From assembly GCF_034479615.1 (NCBI RefSeq), contig NZ_CP140255.1:4030001-4094000 (forward strand): DNA of 64,000 bases. The letters are read 5' to 3'. The notes below the pieces were generated by a model that was not told the DNA's origin, did not search any database, and saw only the letters and a list, made by a program, of their open reading frames with translations. Below, piece after piece: positions 34,615 through 43,530 of this stretch (position 1 is its first letter; the number at the start of each line of letters is the position of its first letter). The position numbers and the translations under genes were made by a program. Origin of the DNA: Vreelandella neptunia (GTDB lineage: Bacteria > Pseudomonadota > Gammaproteobacteria > Pseudomonadales > Halomonadaceae).

Positions 34615-35517
34615 TTAGCTGGCAACGTCGAAGCCTGCCTGCTCGGCAAGTTGACGCAAGTTGCGGTAACCCAGACGGGCGTAAGTCAGCGGATGGGCAA
34701 CTTCCGGGTCTTGTTCGGCTTCAACCACTAACCAGCCCTGGTAGCCCTGTTCGCACAGGTGGGTTAAGGCGGGCAGAAAATCCACATTGCCATCCCCCGG
34801 CACCGTAAACAGGCCGTCTAACACGCCGTTTAAAAAGCTTTTATCGCGATTGCGTACCGCGTCCAGCACTGGGAAGCGCAGATCTTTGCAGTGCACATGA
34901 TGGATACGCTGGCTGTAGCGTTTGGCGACGGCGAGAGGGTCACCGCCAGCACCGCGCAGATGACCAAAATCAAGCAGCAGCCCCACGCCTTCGCCAGTGT
35001 TGTCCATTAAGCGTTCAACGTCGGCCTGGCTTTCGATCACCGTGCCCAGGTGGTGGTGATACACCAGTTGAATACCCTGGGATTTCAGGTAGTCGCCCAC
35101 TACCTCCAGGCCATGCAGCAGTCGCTGCCACTCTTGCTCGGAAAGGTGCGGACGCTGGGAGAGCGGGCGCTCCTGATCGCCGTGCACACAGTGGGTGACT
35201 TCACACAGCACCATTACCTTCGCACCGCATTCCTTGAGCAGGTTCATATGACCCTGAATGACTTCTATCTCTTCTTCAGGAGTGCGCTCCAGCAACTGCG
35301 CGGAATACCAGCCCGATACAAGCGCCAAGTCGTGGGCACTAAGCACCTGATTTAAGGCGTCAGGCGTTCGGGGAAACTTGTTACCTAATTCAAAGCCGCT
35401 AAAACCCGCTTCGCGCCCCTCTTGAAGGCAGGTTTCCAGCGGTGTTGCGCCGCCCAGGCTGGGCAAGTCGTCGTTCGTCCAGGTGAGCGGGTTGATGCCT
35501 AAAGTAACCGTTGGCAT
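34615..35517 (-). CDS. iolE: Inosose dehydratase IolE
   Basis: A 300-residue xylose-isomerase-like TIM barrel. Family-type segments are LGINPLTWTNDDLP, FSGFELGNKFPR, YHHHLGTVIES, LLDFGHLRGAGGDP, HHVHCKDLR and WLVVEAEQDPEVAHP; the last four carry the Glu/Asp/His metal ligands. It dehydrates 2-keto-myo-inositol to 3D-trihydroxycyclohexane-1,2-dione, the substrate of IolD encoded just upstream in the operon. Confidence 0.93.
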   Translation of the reverse strand: MPTVTLGINPLTWTNDDLPSLGGATPLETCLQEGREAGFSGFELGNKFPRTPDALNQVLSAHDLALVSGWYSAQLLERTPEEEIEVIQGHMNLLKECGAKVMVLCEVTHCVHGDQERPLSQRPHLSEQEWQRLLHGLEVVGDYLKSQGIQLVYHHHLGTVIESQADVERLMDNTGEGVGLLLDFGHLRGAGGDPLAVAKRYSQRIHHVHCKDLRFPVLDAVRNRDKSFLNGVLDGLFTVPGDGNVDFLPALTHLCEQGYQGWLVVEAEQDPEVAHPLTYARLGYRNLRQLAEQAGFDVAS

Positions 35518-35555
35518 AGCGTATTCCTTGTGATTATGTTTGTTGAGGTCGAGAA

Positions 35556-37403
35556 CTAACGGGCTTGGCGCTGCTTGGCTTCGCGGTACCCTTGATAGGC
35601 TTTATTGACCGCTTCACGCTCGGAGACCTCGGGCACGGCCACCTCCCACCAGGCGCCGCCTTCTTGGGTGCTGGGTAACGGGTCGGTGTCCAGGGCAATC
35701 ACATAGGTCGAGGTGGCGCTACGAGCACGCACCAGCGCCTGCTCCAGTTCTGCAATACCGGTGACCGATTCAGACTCACAGCCCAACGCTTTGGCATGGG
35801 CGGCAAAATCGGTTTTCGGAGCGCCCGCCTCCACAGTGCGGCAATCTTGCAGTAGGTTGTTGAAACCCGCCCCGCCTGTGGCCTGCTGCAGGCGGTTGAT
35901 ACAGCCATAGCCGCGGTTATCCAACACCACTACCGTCAACTTGTGGCCCAGCATCACCGAGGTCGCCAGCTCCGAGTTGTGCATCAGGTAGCTGCCGTCG
36001 CCGACCATCACCACTACTTCGCGCTCTGGCTTGGCCATCTTGACGCCCAGCCCGCCCGCAATTTCATAGCCCATGCAGGAGAAACCGTACTCCACGTGGT
36101 AGCTGCCGGGGCCGGAGCATTGCCAGAGCTTATGCAGCTCGCCGGGCAAGCCACCGGCGGCGCATACCACGGTGGTATCGTTGCCAGCCTGGCGATTGAC
36201 GGCACCGATCACCTGGGCATCGGTGGGCAACGCCAGCCCTTGATCAGCGGTCACGTTGTACACGATTTCGGCCCACTCGCGCTTGAGCGTTCCGGTCAGC
36301 TCGCGCCATTCATCACCGCCACGCCATTCTCCCAGCGCCGCGTCGAGTTGGCCCAGCCCGACCAAGGCATCGCAGCTTAGCGGCAGCGCTTGATGTTTGA
36401 GGCTGTCGAAACGGCCAACGTTAAGGGCGATCAGCGTTTTTTCGCTACCTTCAAACAGCGCCCGGGAGCCGGTGGTAAAGTCCTGCAACCGCGTACCCAC
36501 CGCCAGAATGACATCCGCCTGCTCTGCCAACTGGTTGGCGGCTGCGCTGCCGGTCACCCCAATAGCACCTACCGCACAAGGGTGGCTATCGGCCAGTGCG
36601 CCTTTTCCGGCCTGGGTTTCAGCTACCGGGATGCCCCGCGCTTTGGCAAACTCGGCCAGGGCGTCGCAGGCGGCGGCGTAATGCACGCCACCACCGGCAA
36701 TGATCAGCGGGCGCTTGGCCTGTTGTAGCGCGGCGATGGCTTGAAGAAGCTCGTAAGCATCCGGTGGTGAGCGGCGAATGCGATGCACCCTGGGGGCAAA
36801 AAAGGCTTCCGGGTAATCGTAGGCAAAGGTTTGCACATCCTGGGGCAGCGCCAGGGTCGCCGGGCCACAGTGCTCAGGGTCAAGCAGGGTAGCAATCGCC
36901 TGGGGCAGGCTGGTCAGCAGCTGCTCGGGGCGGTTAATGCGATCGAAGTAGCGCGATACCGGGCGAAAACAGTCGTTAACGCTAATGGTAGGGTCGCCGA
37001 AATGCTCCACCTGCTGGAGCACCGGATCCGGTTCGCGGGTGGCAAAGGTATCCCCAGGCAGCAGCAGGATCGGCAACCGGTTGGCGTGGGCGAGCGCCGC
37101 AGCGGTGACCATATTGGTCGCCCCCGGGCCAATCGAGCTGGTCGCGGCCATTAAGCGCTGGCGGCCATTGGCTTTGGCGAAGGCAATCGCCGCGTGTGCC
37201 ATGGCCTGTTCGTTGTGAGCGCGAAAGGTCGGAAGCGTGTCTTGCACGTGGTAGAGTGCTTCCCCCATTCCGGCCACATTGCCATGACCAAAAATCGCAA
37301 ACACGCCTTCAAACAGCGCCACCTCTTGGCCATCAACCTCAATACGCTGGGCGGCAAGGTACTTGACCAGCGCCTGGGCCATGGTGAGTCGAATGGTGCT
37401 CAT
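35556..37403 (-). CDS. iolD: 3D-(3,5/4)-trihydroxycyclohexane-1,2-dione hydrolase IolD
   Basis: A 615-residue thiamine-diphosphate enzyme of the acetolactate-synthase fold. The N-terminal pyrimidine domain has FGHGNVAGMGEALYHV and the catalytic-Glu region FRAHNEQAMAHAAIAFAKAN. The C-terminal ThDP/Mg site is VGDGSYLMHNSELATS with VLDNRGYGCINRLQ. It hydrolyses the cyclic dione to 5-deoxy-D-glucuronate, opening the inositol ring. It starts 1 bp after iolC ends, so it is tightly coupled. Confidence 0.94.
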   Translation of the reverse strand: MSTIRLTMAQALVKYLAAQRIEVDGQEVALFEGVFAIFGHGNVAGMGEALYHVQDTLPTFRAHNEQAMAHAAIAFAKANGRQRLMAATSSIGPGATNMVTAAALAHANRLPILLLPGDTFATREPDPVLQQVEHFGDPTISVNDCFRPVSRYFDRINRPEQLLTSLPQAIATLLDPEHCGPATLALPQDVQTFAYDYPEAFFAPRVHRIRRSPPDAYELLQAIAALQQAKRPLIIAGGGVHYAAACDALAEFAKARGIPVAETQAGKGALADSHPCAVGAIGVTGSAAANQLAEQADVILAVGTRLQDFTTGSRALFEGSEKTLIALNVGRFDSLKHQALPLSCDALVGLGQLDAALGEWRGGDEWRELTGTLKREWAEIVYNVTADQGLALPTDAQVIGAVNRQAGNDTTVVCAAGGLPGELHKLWQCSGPGSYHVEYGFSCMGYEIAGGLGVKMAKPEREVVVMVGDGSYLMHNSELATSVMLGHKLTVVVLDNRGYGCINRLQQATGGAGFNNLLQDCRTVEAGAPKTDFAAHAKALGCESESVTGIAELEQALVRARSATSTYVIALDTDPLPSTQEGGAWWEVAVPEVSEREAVNKAYQGYREAKQRQAR

Positions 37404-37404
37404 T

Positions 37405-39357
37405 TTACGCCTCCTCCGTGTGAGCCAGCGACTGTGGCTGCCTTAATTGCCGCCACGCCTTTATCAGTTCGGCATAGTTCTGGGCGACCCGCTCTACCAA
37501 GCTGGCGTCGTCGATACGCCCGGCCAACCAGTCACGACTCGCGCTGGCAAATAGCGTGCGCCCAACGGTGAACCCCTTACAGCAGGCATGATTGGCCGCT
37601 GCTTCAAAGCCGCGTTTCATGTCGTCCATAGGGGCGTCGAGCCCAAGCAGTACGACCCCACGGCAGTAGACATCTTCGCGCTCAATCGTCTCGCCCACCG
37701 CCTGCCAGGCAACATCCGTCATTGAGGGTAGCTTCCACCAATCAGGGCGAATACCCAGGTTGTAGAGTCGCTGAAGGCTGCGCGGCAAGGTGGTGTCGTC
37801 ATTGGGCATGTCGGCGGGCGGAATGACTTCAATCAGCAGCTCCAGCCCATAAGCACAGGCCGCCTGGTAGAGCTGGCGTAGCCGCTCCTCCTGCTCCAGG
37901 CGCAGCGAGAGTTCATCGTCGGGGTGGTAGAACACCAGGCATTTAATGATCTGCTCTCTAGGCCAGTTGCGCAGGCAGGCACCTAAATCATCGCCATGCT
38001 GGAAGCGCAGCGGGCGTGAGCCTGGAAGCTCTACCGGGCGACCAATCCACCAGCCTTTTCCACTGGCTTGATTGAGCGCGTCCTGACCCAGCACGTCGTC
38101 TACCAGGATCGCGGGCGTGGAAATACCGCCCAGTTTGGCACCCTCTTCGGCGGCGGTGACCAGCAGTTTTTTGAGTGCTGGCAGCCGCGCGCTGTCGGCA
38201 TACTCTTCGCGGGCCATATCGGTGAGCTGGCGGCGGTGGTCAAATGCCAACCCGAGCACTTCAGGCCACTGAGCAGGCACTCGGGTAGTGACCCGGTGTA
38301 AATGGTTTAGCCGCTGATCGATATCCGGACGAGGTACCTCATCACGGCGCGCCAGGTAATCAAATAACTCGTCTTCGGTGGGCATGGCCGGCGCACAGCC
38401 GTGGCGGGAGACCACCAGCGCGCCGCAGGCGTTGGCGTAACCGGCGCTGGTTTGCCAGGGTTCATTGCGCAGCCAGCCGCGTAGCAAGCCACTCATAAAG
38501 GCATCCCCGGCGCCCAGCACATTGAGCACCTCGACCTGTACACCCTTGACCAGAATGCCGTCTTCAATACGGTCAGGAATGGCGCCTTCAAACACCACAC
38601 AGCCCATGGGCCCCAGCTTGCATACCAAGGTAGCTTCGCTAACCTCACGCACTGCGCGCAGAGCCGCTAAGGTGTCTGTGCTGCCGCCGGCAATATGAAA
38701 CTCCTCTTCGGTGCCCACAATCAGATCAAAATCCGTCAGCCAGCGCTGCAGGTCGGTGGTCACTTTATCATCGGCGATAAAGCGGATTTCACCATCGCCG
38801 GGATTGGTCAGCCCCCACAGCACGGGGCGATAGTCGATATCCAGCACCCGCTTCACACCATAATGGGCGGCGGCGTCCAGCGCTTTGCGGCATGCCCGCC
38901 GGGTGGTATCGGTAGAAAGGTGGGTGCCGGTAATTGCCAGGGCCTTGGCCCGGGCGATAAATTCAGGGTCAATGGCGTCGGCGTCGATGGCCATATCGGC
39001 ACAGTCGCGGCGGTAAAACAGCAGTGGGAAGCTCTCGCGGTCTTTTAACGCTAGCAGTACCAAACCGGTATGACGTTCGGGGTCGGTTTGTAACGCTGAG
39101 GTATCTACCCCCACCCGTTCCAGCTCTTCGCGTACAAAGCTGCCCATCTGTTCGTCGCCGACTCGCGAAAGCATGGCGGACTTCAGCCCAAGCCGCGCAG
39201 TGCCGTAGGCCATATTGCCCGAGCTACCACCCAGGTACTTGGCAAAGCTGGCTACGTCTTCTAAACGGCTGCCAATCTGTTCGGCGTAGAGGTCTACCGC
39301 CACGCGTCCAAGACAAATCAGGTCAAGCGATCGGTGTTGACTATTGTTATTCAGCAT
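37405..39357 (-). CDS. iolC: 5-Dehydro-2-deoxygluconokinase fused to DUF2090
   Basis: A 650-residue two-domain protein. Residues about 10-330 are a PfkB-family kinase (DLICLGRVAVDLYAEQIG, YLGGSSGNMAYGTARLG, NVLGAGDAFMSGLLRG with the catalytic Asp) that phosphorylates 2-deoxy-5-keto-gluconate. Residues about 335-640 are DUF2090, a TIM-barrel-like domain (IKCLVFYHPDDEL, GLELLIEVIPP, GVVLLGLDAPMDD, CKGFTVGRTLF). No separate IolJ aldolase gene exists in the cluster, so DUF2090 is a strong candidate for the aldolase step that gives DHAP and malonate semialdehyde. The fused architecture is common in proteobacteria. Confidence 0.93.
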   Translation of the reverse strand: MLNNNSQHRSLDLICLGRVAVDLYAEQIGSRLEDVASFAKYLGGSSGNMAYGTARLGLKSAMLSRVGDEQMGSFVREELERVGVDTSALQTDPERHTGLVLLALKDRESFPLLFYRRDCADMAIDADAIDPEFIARAKALAITGTHLSTDTTRRACRKALDAAAHYGVKRVLDIDYRPVLWGLTNPGDGEIRFIADDKVTTDLQRWLTDFDLIVGTEEEFHIAGGSTDTLAALRAVREVSEATLVCKLGPMGCVVFEGAIPDRIEDGILVKGVQVEVLNVLGAGDAFMSGLLRGWLRNEPWQTSAGYANACGALVVSRHGCAPAMPTEDELFDYLARRDEVPRPDIDQRLNHLHRVTTRVPAQWPEVLGLAFDHRRQLTDMAREEYADSARLPALKKLLVTAAEEGAKLGGISTPAILVDDVLGQDALNQASGKGWWIGRPVELPGSRPLRFQHGDDLGACLRNWPREQIIKCLVFYHPDDELSLRLEQEERLRQLYQAACAYGLELLIEVIPPADMPNDDTTLPRSLQRLYNLGIRPDWWKLPSMTDVAWQAVGETIEREDVYCRGVVLLGLDAPMDDMKRGFEAAANHACCKGFTVGRTLFASASRDWLAGRIDDASLVERVAQNYAELIKAWRQLRQPQSLAHTEEA

Positions 39358-39457
39358 AAACGTCTCCCCACGTCACAAATTCGTGGTATCGGGCAAAAGA
39401 TGGCACTGGGCATACAAGCGTCTTGGGCGGCAATCGATAAGGCTTATCAACCGTGGC

Positions 39458-40258
39458 TTAAAGTGAGAAGGCAGCACGGAATCGATCAAGAGCGAGGTCA
39501 TCGTCGCCAGAGGCCCAGCCTTCCAGCCCGACGGTGCCGCGATAGCCCATGTCGTTCAGCGCGTTGGCGATGGCCGGATAGTTAATTTCGCCTGTTCCTG
39601 GCTCGCAACGCCCCGGCACATCAGCTACCTGCACTTCTCCGATGTAAGGCCCACAGCGGCGAATCAATTCGATCAAATTACCTTCGCCAATTTGGGCGTG
39701 ATAAACGTCCAACATAATGCGCAAGCTAGGCCGATCAACACTCTCCACCAGAGCAAGCACATCTTCCAGGCGCGCAAACGGCACACCGGGGTGGTCAACG
39801 TCGGTATTGAGGTTTTCAAGCACAAAGGTGATGCCGTGCTGCTCGCCGAGATCCGCCAGCCGATTGAGCGTGTCCCGGGCTTTGAGCCACATAGCGCCGG
39901 TCATCTGTTGGCACGGCTGAACGGGCAGCCCATTACCATCCAACCCCGTACCATGTAGGTTAAGACGCGGAATGCCCAGCCGCTTGGCCACTTCAACCGA
40001 CTCTGCGGCGGTGCGTAGCAGCTCATCGGCTCCGGCGGCATCCGCTAAGGTGCCGGTGACATAACCAGTCATGGATGAGAACGTCGCCCCGCTGTTCGCC
40101 AGTGCGTCAATGTCGTGCTTGGTCCAGTCCCAGATTTCGACTTGAAAGCCCAGTTCAGAAATGCGCTTAATTCGTTCCAACACCGGTAAATCGCGGAAAA
40201 TCATTTCAGCGCAAACGGCCAGCGTGAACGGAGATGATGGTGTTGGTGTATTCATCAT
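39458..40258 (-). CDS. Hydroxypyruvate-isomerase/IolI-like TIM-barrel protein
   Basis: A 266-residue sugar-phosphate isomerase/epimerase-type TIM barrel. It carries AVCAEMIFRDLPVLERI, LNLHGTGLDGNG, TFVLENLNTDVDHPG (metal Glu), RIMLDVYHAQIGEG (Asp/His ligands), EVQVADVPGRCEPG and the end GTVGLEG (metal Glu). This resembles hydroxypyruvate isomerase, but in an iol operon such proteins are likely inosose isomerases or epimerases (IolI/IolH-like). AAGGAG precedes a double ATG, so the true start may be one codon later. Confidence 0.8.
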   Translation of the reverse strand: MMNTPTPSSPFTLAVCAEMIFRDLPVLERIKRISELGFQVEIWDWTKHDIDALANSGATFSSMTGYVTGTLADAAGADELLRTAAESVEVAKRLGIPRLNLHGTGLDGNGLPVQPCQQMTGAMWLKARDTLNRLADLGEQHGITFVLENLNTDVDHPGVPFARLEDVLALVESVDRPSLRIMLDVYHAQIGEGNLIELIRRCGPYIGEVQVADVPGRCEPGTGEINYPAIANALNDMGYRGTVGLEGWASGDDDLALDRFRAAFSL

Positions 40259-40264
40259 GGCTCC

Positions 40265-41155
40265 TTAATAGCCGCTCGCCGTTCGCGGTGAAGGGGGTTC
40301 AGTGCTGCTTGTTTCATCCGCAGGCTGGGTGTCTTGTTCGGCTAAGCTGGCCTTCTTGGCTTTATCGTCCCGCTGGAATTCCGCAAGCTCCGCATCCAGG
40401 CTTTCAAGCTCAGCGCCACCCGCCATCATGTTGAGCACTTCTTCGCGGCTGACTTCTTCTTTGCGGAAAGAGCCCAAACTACCGCCTCGAGACAATAGGG
40501 TGAACGCATCGGCCACTGGGTAAGCATGGTGGACGTTGTGGGTAATAAAGATGACCGCAAGGCCATCGGCGCGAGCTTTGGCGATGTAGCGCAGTACGAC
40601 GGAGGCCTGCTTGACCCCAAGTGCTGACGTAGGCTCATCAAGAATCAGCACCTTGGCACCAAAATAGACGGCACGGGCAATCGCTACACACTGGCGCTCC
40701 CCGCCAGAAAGCGTGCCCACCGGCTGACTAGGGTCGCGAACATCGATACCGATTTTAGCCATTTCCTCTTTGGCAACCCGGTCGGCATACTTCCAATCAA
40801 TCCGCTTTAAAGGGCCCCAGCCCACCGTCGGCTCGCGTCCCATAAAAAAGTTACGGGTAATCGACATCAACGGCACCATGGCCAGATCCTGGAACACAGT
40901 GGCGATACCGGCGTCGAGTGCGTAGGCCGGGGACTTGAAACGAGCGGGCTTGCCATCCAGTAGCATCTCGCCATGGGTGGGCTGGTGAACACCGGAAAGG
41001 GTTTTAATCAACGTTGACTTGCCAGCACCATTATCCCCCAGCAGGCACATCACCTCACTGGAATAGACCTGCATCGAGATATCGCTTAAGGCGATCACAC
41101 TGCCGAAGTGTTTGCTGACACTGCGCATTTCAATCATTGGAGTGCGTGTAGTCAT
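40265..41155 (-). CDS. Sugar (inositol) ABC transporter ATP-binding protein, single domain
   Basis: A 296-residue ATPase with Walker [13 protein letters not shown] signature [13 protein letters not shown] and Walker [13 protein letters not shown]. It has only one nucleotide domain, like FrcA of the fructose transporter, unlike the two-domain RbsA/IatA type. After the domain, about 50 residues form a polar, acidic/Pro-rich tail ending SPRTASGY. Together with the permease and receptor next to it, it imports the inositol substrate. It starts at the end of the permease gene. Confidence 0.9.
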   Translation of the reverse strand: MTTRTPMIEMRSVSKHFGSVIALSDISMQVYSSEVMCLLGDNGAGKSTLIKTLSGVHQPTHGEMLLDGKPARFKSPAYALDAGIATVFQDLAMVPLMSITRNFFMGREPTVGWGPLKRIDWKYADRVAKEEMAKIGIDVRDPSQPVGTLSGGERQCVAIARAVYFGAKVLILDEPTSALGVKQASVVLRYIAKARADGLAVIFITHNVHHAYPVADAFTLLSRGGSLGSFRKEEVSREEVLNMMAGGAELESLDAELAEFQRDDKAKKASLAEQDTQPADETSSTEPPSPRTASGY

Positions 41156-41156
41156 G

Positions 41157-42287
41157 TTATTTAGCCTCCATCGCCTTCTTGCGCATGTAATTGTTGAATA
41201 GCACCGCCACCAGCAACATCACACCCAGGAAAACCTGGAACCAATCCGTGTTAACGCCGGTGTAAAAAATGCCCATTTGCACCATGCCGAAAATCAGCGC
41301 ACCAAGAGCTGCCCCTATAGCGGATCCATAGCCACCGGTCAGCAAAGCGCCGCCAATAACCACCGCAATAATGGCCTCCAGCTCTTTTAATAAGCCGCGA
41401 ATGGTGTCTGCCGAACCGGTATCCATGACCTGGATGCAGGCAAAGATGGTGGCGGAGAAAGCGGTGAACATGAAAAGCGAAATCTTGACGCGTTGAACGG
41501 GGACGCCCGAATTGCGCGCCGCATTGGCATCGCCACCGCTGGCGAAGATCCAGTTGCCGTAAGGCGTACACAGCAACACCCAAGTCGCTACAGCGGTTAA
41601 GCCCAGCCACCAGACGATCGAGACGGGAATACCGGTGACCGTAGGGTTGCCCGCAAAGTTGGTCGCCATCCAGCCATTTTCCGCCATCCAGCTAAATAGC
41701 CCCGTAGCGACTTCTCCAGAGAAAAGCGCCGCGAACCAATCTCCGGGGATATGATCCTGAACTCCCCCCACCTGAGTACGTCCTGTCAACAACCGACTAG
41801 TACCGATAGCCAAACCACGCAGAATGAACAGGAAGCCCAGAGTAACGATAAATGATGGCAACCCAGTTTTATTGACCAGATTGCCGTTAATCCAGCCCAC
41901 CAGCCCCGCACAGGCGAACGCCAATAAAATGGCGGCCCATAGTGGCCAGCCATACTCCACCGCAGGAATAGCAATCAGAATGCCTGCCAGGCCAATCATT
42001 GAACCAATCGAAAGGTCGAACTCCCCGCCGATCATCAGCAATGCAGCCGCCGTGGCGATAATGCCGAGCTGAGCGGCGACTTCAAGAAAATTAATAATAC
42101 CTGCTGGGGTAAACATCCCAGTGCCGCTGGAAGCAGCGATAAAAAAGGCAAGCACCAACACGGCACCGGCCAAAGCCCCCAGCTCTGGTCGATTAAGCGC
42201 CTTCTTCCAGAAAGAGACTCTCTGGATACGCTCATCTTGATCAGCCGCTGCTGGCGCAACCGATTGCTTCGTTTCAGTGGAATTCAT
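41157..42287 (-). CDS. Sugar (inositol) ABC transporter permease
   Basis: A 376-residue permease of the RbsC/FrcC family with about ten membrane segments. Conserved segments include [37 protein letters not shown], the long periplasmic loop at about 185-235, and [23 protein letters not shown]. It forms the membrane channel of the inositol-type importer. GGAG lies 9 bp before the ATG. Confidence 0.92.
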   Translation of the reverse strand: MNSTETKQSVAPAAADQDERIQRVSFWKKALNRPELGALAGAVLVLAFFIAASSGTGMFTPAGIINFLEVAAQLGIIATAAALLMIGGEFDLSIGSMIGLAGILIAIPAVEYGWPLWAAILLAFACAGLVGWINGNLVNKTGLPSFIVTLGFLFILRGLAIGTSRLLTGRTQVGGVQDHIPGDWFAALFSGEVATGLFSWMAENGWMATNFAGNPTVTGIPVSIVWWLGLTAVATWVLLCTPYGNWIFASGGDANAARNSGVPVQRVKISLFMFTAFSATIFACIQVMDTGSADTIRGLLKELEAIIAVVIGGALLTGGYGSAIGAALGALIFGMVQMGIFYTGVNTDWFQVFLGVMLLVAVLFNNYMRKKAMEAK

Positions 42288-42301
42288 GGCGATCGACTCC
42301 C

Positions 42302-42324
42302 AAGGCTCGACACCGTCGAGCCTT
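42302..42324 (-). other. Intercistronic hairpin between ABC receptor and permease genes
   Basis: AAGGCTCGAC and its complement (42302-42311 with 42315-42324) form a perfect 10-bp stem with a 3-nt loop. It lies in the 54-bp gap after the receptor gene. There is no U-tract on the transcribed strand, so it more likely protects the upstream receptor mRNA from 3' decay than terminates transcription. Confidence 0.6.
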
Positions 42325-42341
42325 TTCCGATTAGCTCGTTA

Positions 42342-43292
42342 TCAACGGATGCCCTGGCTACTCAGCTCAATGACCTGTGCTGCGTTTTCCTGAGTGACAA
42401 ATCCTGGGCCGGTGGCAACATCCCCTGCGGGTAGTAGACCGTTCTTGACGAACTGATCTAGGAACATGACAGGCAAGTAGCCCTGCATGTACTGCTGTTG
42501 GTCAATCGCAAAGTTCAGCTCACCCGCATCCAAGGCTTCTAAAATACCGGGTGAAAGATCAAAGGTACCGAGGGTGAACATATCGGTAGCTCCCTGCTCA
42601 CGCATGGCCTGAATCATCGGTTCAGCAGCCAATGCCCCCAAGGTCAGTACACCACGCACATCACTGTTCTCGTTGAGGTAAGCGACAATGGCATTGCGAA
42701 TGTTGGTGGGGTCGTAGGTCGTCGCTAGCTGCTCCGCATTGCCGTCAAAACCCTCGACAAAGCCATCGCAGCGCTGATCAAGTCCCTGGTTTCCTTGTTC
42801 ATGGTTAACGCAGACGCCTTTCTCGACGCCCATTTCTTGCATGCGTTCAGCAGCCTGCTTGCCTGCTTCGTATTCACTCTGCCCGATGTGCAGGCGGGCA
42901 CCATAATCCCTCGCCACGTCGCCACCGGAGTTAATAGTGATCACTGGAATGCCGTTATCGACCGCATTTTGGACAGCGCCGCCCAGGGCATTTTCGTCGG
43001 TAAAAGAGAGGATCAAGCCATCGGGGTTAGAGGCTACCGCTGCCTCTACAAGTTGCTGCATTTTGGCCATATCAAAGGTAGACGGTGCACGGTACTCCAG
43101 CTCAGCGCCTACGAGATCCGCGGCCGCCTCTGCGCCGTTTTTCACCACTGACCAGAAAGGATCAGAGGGGACACCGTGGGTCACCATGACGAATCGGCTC
43201 GCGTCTTGCTGCGGTTCTTGTGCTAGTGCGGCTCCTGCCATTAATGCCGTGGTGGCGGCAGTAGCTAGAAGCCATTGAGATAGACATGCCAT
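42342..43292 (-). CDS. Sugar (inositol) ABC transporter substrate-binding protein
   Basis: A 316-residue periplasmic-binding protein of the RbsB/FrcB group. The signal peptide is about residues 1-24 (ending ALAQ). Mature features include RFVMVTHGVPSDPFWSVVKN, NPDGLILSFTDENALGGAVQ, GIPVITINSGGDVARDYGAR and FAIDQQQYMQGYLPVMFL. It captures the substrate, probably an inositol given its operon. First gene of the nine-gene operon; AGGA lies 7 bp before the ATG and two operator palindromes lie upstream. Confidence 0.9.
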   Translation of the reverse strand: MACLSQWLLATAATTALMAGAALAQEPQQDASRFVMVTHGVPSDPFWSVVKNGAEAAADLVGAELEYRAPSTFDMAKMQQLVEAAVASNPDGLILSFTDENALGGAVQNAVDNGIPVITINSGGDVARDYGARLHIGQSEYEAGKQAAERMQEMGVEKGVCVNHEQGNQGLDQRCDGFVEGFDGNAEQLATTYDPTNIRNAIVAYLNENSDVRGVLTLGALAAEPMIQAMREQGATDMFTLGTFDLSPGILEALDAGELNFAIDQQQYMQGYLPVMFLDQFVKNGLLPAGDVATGPGFVTQENAAQVIELSSQGIR

Positions 43293-43354
43293 AAATAATT
43301 CCTCATAACGTTATCGTTGTTGGAAGGGAAGTGGCATTAAATGCCTTGGCGCTA

Positions 43355-43370
43355 TGGAATATAGATTCCA
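43355..43370. promoter_or_regulatory. IolR (RpiR-type) operator 1
   Basis: TGGAATATAGATTCCA contains GGAA-N6-TTCC, the motif reported for Sinorhizobium meliloti IolR. It lies 63 bp upstream of the receptor gene start in the divergent iol promoter region. It is repeated 60 bp away with the same arms. Confidence 0.75.
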
Positions 43371-43398
43371 AATAGTAATTACTGCAAATTATTTATTC

Positions 43399-43412
43399 TA
43401 TACTTTGGTATA
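43399..43412. promoter_or_regulatory. AT-rich inverted repeat between the two iol operators
   Basis: TATACTTTGGTATA has 5-bp perfect arms and lies between the two IolR-type sites. It could be part of a promoter -10 region or an extra protein site. No specific factor can be named. Confidence 0.35.
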
Positions 43413-43414
43413 AA

Positions 43415-43430
43415 TGGAATATTTATTCCA
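43415..43430. promoter_or_regulatory. IolR (RpiR-type) operator 2
   Basis: TGGAATATTTATTCCA has the same TGGAAT/ATTCCA arms and 4-bp spacer as operator 1. Centres are exactly 60 bp apart. It lies about 100 bp upstream of the iolR start, so the pair can control both the operon and iolR-iolG-iolB. Confidence 0.75.
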
Positions 43431-43530
43431 CTCAACTAGACTGCATAGCAACTAGTAATTTCGCCTACTACTGATAACCCGTAGTGCATTAGCAAATGGG
43501 TGCTAAATGGGCCAACGCGAAGGAATTTGT

